Assembly (NCBI RefSeq): GCF_030297135.1
Contig: NZ_AP028065.1
Location: forward strand, 1 to 64,000
From: Pseudoalteromonas apostichopi
GTDB taxonomy: Bacteria > Pseudomonadota > Gammaproteobacteria > Enterobacterales > Alteromonadaceae
DNA: 64,000 bases
Direction: 5' to 3'
Shown: one piece after another, positions 16,494-23,822 of the stretch
Numbering within the stretch: the first letter of the stretch is position 1
Layout of the letters: each line of letters starts with the position of its first letter
Program-made: the position numbers and the translations under genes
The notes under the pieces: model-generated
Database searches by the model: none
Seen by the model: only the letters and a program-made list of their open reading frames with translations
Told to the model about the DNA's origin: nothing

Positions 16494-17324
16494 ATGAGTA
16501 TTTTAGGAACCACACAAACCCTTTTCGTTAACGAAATATCTAACGAAGGTGCTTATTTAGATGGCCGTGATTTAGGCGAAGTATTCTTACCAAGCAAAGA
16601 AATTGACTACGAACTAGAAGCTGGCGACAGCGTGCAAGTATTCATTTACTTAGATCACGCAGGTCACCCAACAGGCACCACAAAAAAACCATTGGCTGAG
16701 GTAGGCGAATTTGCCCTACTACGTGTTAAAGCGATTAATAGCACCGGTGCGTTTATGGATTGGGGCCTCGAAAAAGACGTACTAGCACCATACAATGAAC
16801 AAAAGCCCAAAATGAAAGACGGCTTTTCTTATCTTGTTCGTTTATACCTAGATAACGCCAGCCAACGTATTTGTGCATCGAGCAACTTTAATAAGTTTTT
16901 ATCAAAAGATGAACCAACTTACTCTGTAATGGAAGAAGTTGACTTAATCGTTGCCGGTAAAACAGACCTAGGCTACAAAGTACTCGTAAACGAAGCCCAC
17001 ATTGGCGTGGTTTACTACAACACGGTATTTAAAAAGCTATTTGTAGGCCAGCGCTTAAAAGGCTTCATTCAGAAAGTACGTGAAGACGGCAAAATCGACG
17101 TACTACTTGAAAAACCAGGTATGGGTAAAGTAAACGACTTAGGCGAAAAAATCTTAGATAAATTAAAAGCCGAAGGCGGCGTACTTCACCTAGGTGATAA
17201 GTCAGACCCTGAAGCAATTAAAAAGACTTTCTCAACCAGTAAAGCAAACTACAAAAAAGCCATTGGCGGTTTGTTTAAGCAAGGTTTGATTGATATTGAA
17301 GCAACATCGATTAGGTTGAAATAA
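16494..17324 (+). CDS. CvfB/YitL-family S1 RNA-binding protein
   Basis: A 276-residue protein with the CvfB layout: tandem S1-like beta-barrel domains (for example FALLRVKAINSTGAFMDWGLEKDVLAP, and GYKVLVNEAHIGVVYYNTVFKKLFVGQRLKGFIQKVREDGKIDVLLE) followed by a winged-helix domain at the C-terminus (ANYKKAIGGLFKQGLIDIE...). Family members bind RNA; in Staphylococcus CvfB affects virulence gene expression. The role in gammaproteobacteria is not well defined. It starts 2 bases after the helicase stop, so a shared RNA-metabolism transcript is likely. Confidence 0.87.
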   Translation: MSILGTTQTLFVNEISNEGAYLDGRDLGEVFLPSKEIDYELEAGDSVQVFIYLDHAGHPTGTTKKPLAEVGEFALLRVKAINSTGAFMDWGLEKDVLAPYNEQKPKMKDGFSYLVRLYLDNASQRICASSNFNKFLSKDEPTYSVMEEVDLIVAGKTDLGYKVLVNEAHIGVVYYNTVFKKLFVGQRLKGFIQKVREDGKIDVLLEKPGMGKVNDLGEKILDKLKAEGGVLHLGDKSDPEAIKKTFSTSKANYKKAIGGLFKQGLIDIEATSIRLK

Positions 17325-17349
17325 GTTGCTAGTTGCTAGTTGCTAGTTG
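17325..17349 (+). repeat. 7-bp tandem repeat (GTTGCTA)
   Basis: Three exact copies of GTTGCTA plus a partial fourth begin at the base after the CvfB-like stop codon. The array lies at the junction between the conserved block and the accessory patch. Confidence 0.85.
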
Positions 17350-17359
17350 CTAGTTATCA

Positions 17360-17391
17360 AGTATCTAAAAAGAGTAAAGTGAAAGCTTTAC
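17360..17391. terminator. Bidirectional terminator, CvfB-like gene / HEPN gene
   Basis: Perfect 13-bp arms AAAAAGAGTAAAG / CTTTACTCTTTTT around TGAAAG, with T-runs at both ends. It lies between two convergent genes. Confidence 0.8.
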
Positions 17392-17526
17392 TCTTTTTAA
17401 ATAGCCGTAGGTTTTCTGACTCTGTTTTGAGTATTTTTCATTAAAAAGTTGAAGTAAGCATTTTGTTATAAGCAAACATTGGTAACGTCTCAATCACCGC
17501 CAAGTTTGGCTTAATAGCATCCTTTA

Positions 17527-18156
17527 TTAACTCTCCAAATATCTTTGTTGATTAAAGTAAATCTCCGTTGATGCAATCATTTGTTCTAAAGCATCAAATA
17601 TAGCTATTTTTATTGATTTTAATTCATCAAATGTTGAATTACGACAACATTCCTTAAACATCACTTCGCCATGTGCAATTTTATTCCTTTTATTTTTCAC
17701 AGTGAGTAGTTTATCTTTATTTAAACTTGTTATTTTACCAATACCGTATCGCCCCAGAATTTTGCTTAATTCTCTTGCGTCAAGATTGCCTGAAAAAAGG
17801 TTTACCTTTTTTGTAAATTCATCATAACCTGGGAAAGTTAGGGAATTACTCATTATTAAATTTAACATTGATTGTTGCTTATTCTTGTTTTCACCAAATA
17901 AATAATATTCAACAAATAATTTCTTGAGTGGCTGTGATAATTCGGAATATTTATATCGAGAAACCTTTTCATGCACTCTTTCAAGCGTCAAAACTGTTGT
18001 GGATTCAACTACATTATATAATAGTATAATGAATGCGGATTTTAAGATTGCCACTTTATTTACGTTGCCAATTTCTGAAGATAAATCCTGAATATGATTC
18101 ATTAGAATATCAGCTTCCTTGCGCTTTTCTTGAAAGTCATCCTTTAGAGTATGCAC
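17527..18156 (-). CDS. HEPN-domain protein (MAE_28990/MAE_18760-like putative RNase)
   Basis: A 209-residue, mostly helical, Lys-rich protein. The C-terminal part has the HEPN ribonuclease motif R-x4-H as RNKIAH (Arg157, His162) within VKNKRNKIAHGE; the first residue after the Arg is Asn, also typical. The N-terminal coiled segment (QEKRKEADILMNHIQDLSSEI) followed by a hydrophobic helix resembles the MAE_28990 HEPN group, by recall only. Such proteins are predicted metal-independent endoRNases in toxin-antitoxin or defence loci. The start is GTG 18156, 9 bases after the DUF262 stop, with the AGGTAG region overlapping that stop, so the pair is coupled. It is AT-rich compared with neighbours, suggesting transfer. 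Confidence 0.72.
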   Translation of the reverse strand: MHTLKDDFQEKRKEADILMNHIQDLSSEIGNVNKVAILKSAFIILLYNVVESTTVLTLERVHEKVSRYKYSELSQPLKKLFVEYYLFGENKNKQQSMLNLIMSNSLTFPGYDEFTKKVNLFSGNLDARELSKILGRYGIGKITSLNKDKLLTVKNKRNKIAHGEVMFKECCRNSTFDELKSIKIAIFDALEQMIASTEIYFNQQRYLES

Positions 18157-18165
18157 AGGAACTAC

Positions 18166-19236
18166 CTACCTATTAATTAGTTGGCGTTTAACAAAGTCTA
18201 TACGCTTATTTATCTTATCCGGGCTATGAGTTCTATGAGTGCCGGAAATAAGACGTTTAAAATGATAATCTTTAAGCCATTCGCCAGCATCTAGTTTTGA
18301 TGTGTTAAGGCTTTCATTCTCTTGAAGAGCTAAATGCACACCAACAGAAATAGCCTCAAAAAATATTCTTGTTATTGAATTTACATTTTTTTTGCGGAAA
18401 CCGTTTTCAAAAACACTATCCACAAAATTTAGCATTTCATTAAATTGCTTTTGCTTAATTTCTTTTTCTTCCGGAGTAAAAGATTTGTTTTTGGCTTCCA
18501 TATATTCATCAAGCATCGCACCTATTCCGCGTCCATACGTAGAAAATTTCGGGTAAGAGTCCATTAAAGCAAAAAACCTTAGTATTAACTCTTCATGTTC
18601 CTGTCTATTAATTACACTCTTAGATAATGGAGCGAGTTTAACCATCAACTCATTTTTGGCACACTCTTTGTAAATAAAATCATTAAATGGGCCTGGATAA
18701 ATACCTTTCCTTTTCTCCATATTTCGTAACAAGTCACTTCCACGATTTATACGTTCAAAAAGGTCATTTCTAACTTCTTCAGTAGCTGACTCTGAAAGTA
18801 CAATCATTCTTATTGGAGTGTTGTTAATTTTCTTTTGCCGTGACTTTGGTAAATCACTAAACTTTAGGTCATTTAATTCTGTTAACTTCTCGAGACGTGA
18901 AAGTGTGAGTTCGTCTGATATGAAAGCTGCCAGCGTCCTGATTCGTTGTGAACCGTCCACTATTTCAAGTCTTCCATTAACATCTTCAGCCAGAAAAACT
19001 ATCGGAATTGGTAAACCCAAAGTAATTGATTCGATTAAGCGGGATTGGCGAACATCATCCCATACAAAGTCACGCTGGTACTCAGGGACAAAAATATCAT
19101 TTTCTTCTGTATCAATATCAGTCAAATATTTTTGAACTAGAAACTCAATTGTAAATTCCCTTGTATCAAAATCTACCGTTTTCTTTTCATCCAAAATTTG
19201 TCTTTCAATATCCGCTAATTTTTCTTCAGTAAGCAT
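18166..19236 (-). CDS. DUF262-domain protein (GmrS/ParB-like)
   Basis: A 356-residue protein with the DUF262 core. VPEYQRDFVWD (Tyr/Gln/Arg near residues 53-59 of this start), then LEIVDGSQRIRTLAAF with the hallmark DGSQR. The DUF262 fold is ParB/sulfiredoxin-like and binds or hydrolyses nucleotides in the Type IV restriction enzyme GmrSD and in related defence proteins. The C-terminal half is helical with no HNH/DUF1524 nuclease motif, so nuclease activity, if any, may come from the adjacent HEPN protein. The start is ATG 19236, preceded by CGGAG at 5 nt; the GTG two codons upstream overlaps that ribosome binding site. A structured leader lies just upstream. Confidence 0.85.
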   Translation of the reverse strand: MLTEEKLADIERQILDEKKTVDFDTREFTIEFLVQKYLTDIDTEENDIFVPEYQRDFVWDDVRQSRLIESITLGLPIPIVFLAEDVNGRLEIVDGSQRIRTLAAFISDELTLSRLEKLTELNDLKFSDLPKSRQKKINNTPIRMIVLSESATEEVRNDLFERINRGSDLLRNMEKRKGIYPGPFNDFIYKECAKNELMVKLAPLSKSVINRQEHEELILRFFALMDSYPKFSTYGRGIGAMLDEYMEAKNKSFTPEEKEIKQKQFNEMLNFVDSVFENGFRKKNVNSITRIFFEAISVGVHLALQENESLNTSKLDAGEWLKDYHFKRLISGTHRTHSPDKINKRIDFVKRQLINR

Positions 19237-19242
19237 GAACAC

Positions 19243-19606
19243 TCCGTTTTATTTTCACTCGACCTGCACTACCAAGGTATCTACCAATCTAGCAGTGCGT
19301 TCATCGAGTACAATTTCCAATTTAACGCTTATTTATCAATTTAATATATTTTTAACAAATTAACTAAGATATTACTATCAAAAAGTTTTCCAAACATTAA
19401 AAATTAATTAGAATAAAATTCCAAAGAGCAGTTTGGTTGCATCAATTAACAACCATATTTAGCCAATCTCAATGGCCACTTTTTGCTCGACCATACGACT
19501 GTATTTGTTCGTGAAGATAAAGTGTCAGCTCATATATAAAATAAATGTAGTGTTATTTGTCTAGGTGGAGCTAATTGTCATCTGTATTTGTTAAGTTGAT
19601 TTATCC
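19243..19606. other. AT-rich gap upstream of the DUF262 gene
   Basis: About 360 bases without a recognised gene. The end near the DUF262 start has an interrupted inverted repeat (19257-19309). The rest is AT-rich, without a clear promoter or any recognisable gene remnant. Confidence 0.6.
19257..19309 (-). promoter_or_regulatory. Interrupted inverted repeat in the DUF262 leader
   Basis: Nested arms ACTCGA...TCGAGT (19257-19262 / 19304-19309) and TGCACT...AGTGC (19265-19270 / 19294-19298), with a GGTA/TACC pair inside. It lies 20-70 bases upstream of the DUF262 start, ahead of its CGGAG ribosome binding site. It may be an operator or a leader stem-loop. Confidence 0.45.
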
Positions 19607-20521
19607 TTATTTTCTGTCATAAAGTTTTTCTAATGAAAATTTATTTAGCTTTCTGACAGTTGAAGCTTGTATTCCATTATTGATAATTTTTTTAATTCCA
19701 GTCCCATCTTTATTAATTTGATAAATATCTGAAAAACCATCACTGTTATCAGATGAGAAGATCAGTTTATTGCCATCATTTGACCAGTCGGGGTCCCAAT
19801 CATCAACATGATTAAACGTCATACGCTTTTCGTTTGAACCATCAATATTCATTGTATAAATTTCTCTGTTTCCATCTCGGTCAGAGACAAACACAACATG
19901 GTTACCATCAAGTGAAACCTTTGGTGACCAATTATTGGTATCATTATTTGTAATCTGTATAAGATTCTTACCATCGGTATTAGCAATAAATATTTGGCTA
20001 GGATCTTTTTTCGAATGGAATAATACTCTGCCGTCTTTCAAAAAATGCGGTGCTCTCTCTTTTAAACCTTGTATTCGATGTTGTTCAGTTCCATCATGGT
20101 TCATTAACCATATTTCTTCTTGCCAGCCTTTTTCTGGATCATCGTACTCTCTTGCAAAAACAATCGTTTTTCCGTCAGCCGACCACGAAGGAGCGCTATC
20201 CCAGACATACTTTTTGCGCGTTAACCGTCGCATATATGTGCCGTCGATATTAACCGTATGAATTGACCATGTTTTTCGGTTGTCGTATTTTCCATAAAAT
20301 GCAAGCTGCTCTCCGTCAGGTGATACTGAAGGGTAACCATCACTTTTCGTAAAGTCTGTCACTTTAATTCGTGAAGTCCCTGTTTCATCACTTAAATAAA
20401 TTTCTCTGCCTCTGGATTCTTTTGCTGAATATACAATCGTATAGGCAGAAGAGATTAACTTGGCATTATCTTCACAGCCAAGAATTACGAACAATATAGA
20501 AATTAGAAAAATGTATCTCAT
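19607..20521 (-). CDS. PD40 (TolB-like) beta-propeller lipoprotein
   Basis: A 304-residue predicted lipoprotein. The signal MRYIFLISILFVILGC ends in a lipobox (ILGC, Cys16). The mature part is a six-bladed WD40-like/PD40 propeller with repeated motifs: YPSVSPDGEQLAFYG, DSAPSWSADGKTIVFAR, NWSPKVSLDGNHVVFVSDRDGNREIY, DWDPDWSNDGNKLIFSSDNSDG. These resemble the C-terminal domain of TolB, but the TolB N-terminal domain and the Tol-Pal gene context are missing. Asp at position +2 after Cys (actually Glu-Asp) could affect sorting; the location is periplasmic side in any case. Its function is unknown. It lies in the accessory patch. Confidence 0.85.
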   Translation of the reverse strand: MRYIFLISILFVILGCEDNAKLISSAYTIVYSAKESRGREIYLSDETGTSRIKVTDFTKSDGYPSVSPDGEQLAFYGKYDNRKTWSIHTVNIDGTYMRRLTRKKYVWDSAPSWSADGKTIVFAREYDDPEKGWQEEIWLMNHDGTEQHRIQGLKERAPHFLKDGRVLFHSKKDPSQIFIANTDGKNLIQITNNDTNNWSPKVSLDGNHVVFVSDRDGNREIYTMNIDGSNEKRMTFNHVDDWDPDWSNDGNKLIFSSDNSDGFSDIYQINKDGTGIKKIINNGIQASTVRKLNKFSLEKLYDRK

Positions 20522-20608
20522 ACCAGAGGCCTTGAAACAATTAGGTTAAACAATGCAGCAGGTGAAACATAGGACAGCGACAGAAGAGAGCGATGCTGGC
20601 TCCTTTTG

Positions 20609-20911
20609 TTATGTTTGATAGCCATGAACTATAACCCCTTTTTTAGTTTTTGTTATTGGGAATTTACCAACTTTTTGAAGCTCATTAAGAAATAGATCGA
20701 TATTAAGAGACTTTTGGGTTACTGGCGAATTTTGGTATGTGCGATAGTGATAAATGTATGGGATAACTGTCGATTCGATGTGTTTATATTCTAATGGCCC
20801 GCCAACACCAACGACGGGGCTATCAATAGCATTTTCCAATACTTGCTGTGCTAAAGGAGCATGGCCATAAAGTACATAAATTGTATCAGTGAAATGAAAA
20901 GTCTGAGCCAT
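20609..20911 (-). CDS. Small hypothetical protein
   Basis: A 100-residue open frame starting MAQTFHFTDTIYVLYGH. No family was recognised. It has no signal peptide, no membrane segment and no obvious motif. Composition is rich in Tyr, His, Ile and Val (for example VIPYIYHYRTYQ). It is 87 bases upstream of the PD40 lipoprotein gene on the same strand, and no strong ribosome binding site precedes the ATG. It may be a real lineage-specific gene, a remnant of a longer gene, or not expressed. Confidence 0.4.
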   Translation of the reverse strand: MAQTFHFTDTIYVLYGHAPLAQQVLENAIDSPVVGVGGPLEYKHIESTVIPYIYHYRTYQNSPVTQKSLNIDLFLNELQKVGKFPITKTKKGVIVHGYQT

Positions 20912-21291
20912 ATTCAGCCATCACAACAAAGAACTTTTGCCATTTATTGTTCGACATTAGAGCTGAAGAGTATTTTTTCCTTATAGCTTGGTCTTTGTGT
21001 GCATCCATACGCTTTCTCTAAAAAATAACAATTTATAGCGCGCAAATCGCGTATATATCTTATTCTACCCGTTCATTTTCTGAACACACTAGTTTTAACA
21101 AACTCGTTAGCTTATTGCCAACATTAATTGAAATCAGTATCCCTCACTTTATCCAAATGAAACTTCGTAAAGTTTTCACGTTCAAAAATATAAGGGAGAG
21201 GTAAAACAGCACAAACAAAAAGAGCATTGTATATAGCGCGATATAAATTACGCTTACAATGCTCTTTAGAGACTATTTTAAATAACGAGGA
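20912..21291. other. Intergenic region, right edge of the accessory patch
   Basis: About 380 bases without a gene. The only structure seen is the long-arm inverted repeat at 21219-21267 next to pyrF, plus a short GCGCGC/GCG-rich stretch near 21040. No att site or mobile gene remnant was recognised. Confidence 0.55.
21219..21267 (-). terminator. Putative pyrF terminator with a long loop
   Basis: Perfect 13-bp arms AAAGAGCATTGTA / TACAATGCTCTTT separated by 23 nt, followed on the minus strand by a T-rich run. It lies 24 bases past the pyrF stop and probably ends the lapA-lapB-pyrF transcript. The loop is unusually long for an intrinsic terminator. Confidence 0.6.
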
Positions 21292-21996
21292 TTATTTTAG
21301 TGAGTCGTTAATTTCTTTTAGTGTTGCAACTGGGTCTGCCGATTGAGTGATTGGGCGGCCTACTACTAAATAGTCGCTGCCATCTTCAACGGCTTGTTTA
21401 GGTGTCATGATGCGCTTTTGGTCACCTGCATCGCTGCCAGAAGGGCGAATACCAGGGGTAACCAGTTTAAAGTCTGCGCCGAGTTCTGCTTTTAGCTTTT
21501 TCGCTTCTTGTGCTGAGCACACTACCCCATCAAGGCCTGATTCTTTAGCAAGGTTTGCTAGGTAAATTACTTGCTCTTCAGGTGTTTTATCTACACCTAA
21601 ACGAGTAAGCTCTGCGGCATCCATACTGGTTAGTACAGTTACTGCAATCAGTAATGGCGCGTCATCACCAAACTGCTCTAAAGCTTGTTTTGCTTTAGTC
21701 ATCATTTCAACGCCACCAGAGGCATGCACGTTAACCATCCATACACCCATTTTTGCAGCTGCTGTTACAGCTTTAGCCACTGTATTTGGAATATCGTGAA
21801 ATTTTAGGTCTAAGAATACATCAAACCCTAAGTCGATTAGTTCCTTAACAAAGCTAGGACCAAAATACGTGAACATTTCTTTGCCTACTTTAAGACGACA
21901 CGTATCAGGCGATAATTGCTTTACAAACGCAAGAGCTGTTTGTTGATCATCGTAATCAAGGGCAATTAATACTTTTTTTGAATCTTCGACAGACAT
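21292..21996 (-). CDS. pyrF: Orotidine 5'-phosphate decarboxylase
   Basis: A 234-residue TIM-barrel enzyme converting OMP to UMP, the last step of de novo pyrimidine synthesis. It has the catalytic motif DVFLDLKFHDIPNTV, holding the Asp-Lys-Asp charge network. LKVGKEMF, TPGIRPSG and DYLVVGRPIT (phosphate binding) follow in order. It lies 32 bases after lapB, the same order (lapA-lapB-pyrF) as in enterobacteria. Confidence 0.97.
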   Translation of the reverse strand: MSVEDSKKVLIALDYDDQQTALAFVKQLSPDTCRLKVGKEMFTYFGPSFVKELIDLGFDVFLDLKFHDIPNTVAKAVTAAAKMGVWMVNVHASGGVEMMTKAKQALEQFGDDAPLLIAVTVLTSMDAAELTRLGVDKTPEEQVIYLANLAKESGLDGVVCSAQEAKKLKAELGADFKLVTPGIRPSGSDAGDQKRIMTPKQAVEDGSDYLVVGRPITQSADPVATLKEINDSLK

Positions 21997-22028
21997 AACT
22001 TTCCTAAAAACTAATGGACTAATATGAA

Positions 22029-23165
22029 TTAAAAACCGTCTATGCCACGGCTTGGAACAATTGTTTCCCAGTGCTTACAAGATGGACATACCCAATAAAT
22101 GGTATGACTGGTAAAGCCACAGTGTTGGCACTGAAAATCAGGTTTGGTTGCGATATAAGAGGTTACTAGCTTATCAATTTGATCGAGTACATCTTTAATA
22201 TCGTTGTTTTGTTTGGCAAGTAGCTGTAATAAAAAGCTAAAGCCCCGAATAGTTGGATGACGCTTTAAACTATCCGTTAAAAATTTTATCGCTTGCTCTA
22301 TGTGACCTTGCTCAAGTAAGGCTTGGCAGTGTTTTATTTTTATTAATACGCCACCTTTATCGAGCAGTTCATTAAGTAATTCGTAAAACTGATGCGTTAA
22401 ATTTAGCTTTTGATAGCTCAGCGCAAGCTCTTCAATAAATACCGGCGCAAAAAACGTGAACTGACTGATTAGCTCGCGCCAATAGTAAATTGCTTTTACA
22501 TAATCTTCATTGGTAAAGGCACTGTGACCAAGCTCATATAATGGACGAATGGCTTTATGGTTTAAGCTAATGGCTTTACGCATAATTTGCGTATCGTTAT
22601 CTTGTAAGGCTGCTTCACAGTAAAAATTGGCAATGGCTTTTACATGCTGAGGTTTAGTGAACAACTCACTGTGGGCCTCGTACATGTTAATGCCCTTTTC
22701 CCATTCACGAGTTTGTGAATAAAGATTGATAATTGGTTCGAGCGCTTCTTTATATCCTGCTTTTACGAGCCAAACTAAATGCTCTTCTGCGCTATCTAAT
22801 AAGCCTGCCATGATGTAATCTTCAGCCAGCTCTAAACGACTGGTTGCAGCTTGTTGTTCATCAAGGCTTGGGTGTTTTAATAACAACTCATGAATTTTAA
22901 TTGCGCGGTCAAGCTCGCCACGGCGGCGAAACATAGTTGCCAGTGTTGAATAGTGTTCAACTGAGTCGGCAGCAACTTCAAGTAGATTTATAAGGTGCTC
23001 TAAGCCTTGGTCTTCTTCTCTGTCTAAGAGAAATTTAAGGCCTTTAGAATATTCAGAGGTGATTTGGCGATTAAGCTGATGAGCTTGGTTTTTAGCGCTG
23101 TTTTTACCCATTATCCAACCGTAACCGGCTGCAACGGGTAAAAGTAAAAACAGAAGCTCAATCAT
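22029..23165 (-). CDS. lapB: LPS assembly protein LapB (YciM)
   Basis: A 378-residue inner-membrane protein. One N-terminal TM helix (residues about 2-17) is followed by a TPR solenoid of about nine repeats (for example HYSTLATMFRRRGELDRAIKIHELLL) and a C-terminal rubredoxin-like zinc knuckle with CQHCGF and CPSCKHW. In E. coli LapB promotes FtsH degradation of LpxC and so limits lipopolysaccharide synthesis; the metal knuckle is needed. It sits 2 bases after lapA, an operon arrangement conserved in the group. Length is close to E. coli LapB (389). Confidence 0.95.
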   Translation of the reverse strand: MIELLFLLLPVAAGYGWIMGKNSAKNQAHQLNRQITSEYSKGLKFLLDREEDQGLEHLINLLEVAADSVEHYSTLATMFRRRGELDRAIKIHELLLKHPSLDEQQAATSRLELAEDYIMAGLLDSAEEHLVWLVKAGYKEALEPIINLYSQTREWEKGINMYEAHSELFTKPQHVKAIANFYCEAALQDNDTQIMRKAISLNHKAIRPLYELGHSAFTNEDYVKAIYYWRELISQFTFFAPVFIEELALSYQKLNLTHQFYELLNELLDKGGVLIKIKHCQALLEQGHIEQAIKFLTDSLKRHPTIRGFSFLLQLLAKQNNDIKDVLDQIDKLVTSYIATKPDFQCQHCGFTSHTIYWVCPSCKHWETIVPSRGIDGF

Positions 23166-23167
23166 GA

Positions 23168-23449
23168 TTAGGTGTCTTTATTAGCAACAAGCTTTTTATT
23201 GTTTTTTTCAGGCGCTAATTTTTTCTTTAAACGATAATTTTGCCACTTTAACTGAGAAAATAGTGTAAAGCTTATAAAACAACCAATTGCGACACCTAAA
23301 ATAAAGCAGATACTTATTACAACAGCTAGGGGTAAAGTATTACTAGCGATTAAATAATTGATTTGCACCAATTGTGGATTCTGTGAACCAAGTACAAACG
23401 CAATAAATAAACACAGCGCAATTAATACAATTTTTAATACCCTAAACAA
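23168..23449 (-). CDS. lapA: Lipopolysaccharide assembly protein LapA domain protein
   Basis: A 93-residue protein with two TM helices (about residues 3-21 and 38-65) joined by a short loop containing NPQLVQINYLIA, followed by a Lys-rich cytoplasmic tail. This matches the LapA/YciS family. Its partner LapB is 2 bases downstream. ihfB is upstream by about 20 bases, as in many gammaproteobacteria. Confidence 0.9.
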   Translation of the reverse strand: MFRVLKIVLIALCLFIAFVLGSQNPQLVQINYLIASNTLPLAVVISICFILGVAIGCFISFTLFSQLKWQNYRLKKKLAPEKNNKKLVANKDT

Positions 23450-23469
23450 GTAACTACTCCTGTATAAAA

Positions 23470-23757
23470 CTAGGCAATACTCGCATTTACGCGGTCACGT
23501 AACTCTTTACCTGGTTTAAAATGTGGTACATGCTTACCGTCTAACTCAACTGTTTCGCCAGTCTTAGGATTACGACCTGTGCGAGGAGAACGATAATGCA
23601 ATGAGAAACTTCCAAAGCCACGGATCTCGATGCGATCTGAGCTAGATAATGAACCGGCCATTTGTTCAAGAATTTCTTTAACGGCATTTTCAACATCTTT
23701 CACAGGGATGTGTGCATGTTGCTCGGCAAGTTGTTCTATCAATTCTGACTTAGTCAT
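23470..23757 (-). CDS. ihfB: Integration host factor subunit beta
   Basis: A 95-residue DNA-bending protein of the HU/IHF family. It begins MTKSELIEQLA and has the beta-arm RNPKTGETVELDGKHVPHFKPGKELRDRVN with the DNA-intercalating Pro (in the RNPKTG turn). It forms a heterodimer with IHF alpha, which is not in this window. It follows rpsA by 65 bases, the standard rpsA-ihfB order. Confidence 0.97.
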   Translation of the reverse strand: MTKSELIEQLAEQHAHIPVKDVENAVKEILEQMAGSLSSSDRIEIRGFGSFSLHYRSPRTGRNPKTGETVELDGKHVPHFKPGKELRDRVNASIA

Positions 23758-23822
23758 AGCGTTTCCTTAAAGAGTGGTAAAGGAAGGGCAAAACTGCCCT
23801 TCCAATTTTAAAAGACTAGATA

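Noticed and set aside
18166..19236. GmrSD-type nuclease for the DUF262 protein
   Set aside because: No HNH/DUF1524 motif (such as H..P..N) is visible in the C-terminal half, so a complete GmrSD fusion is not supported.
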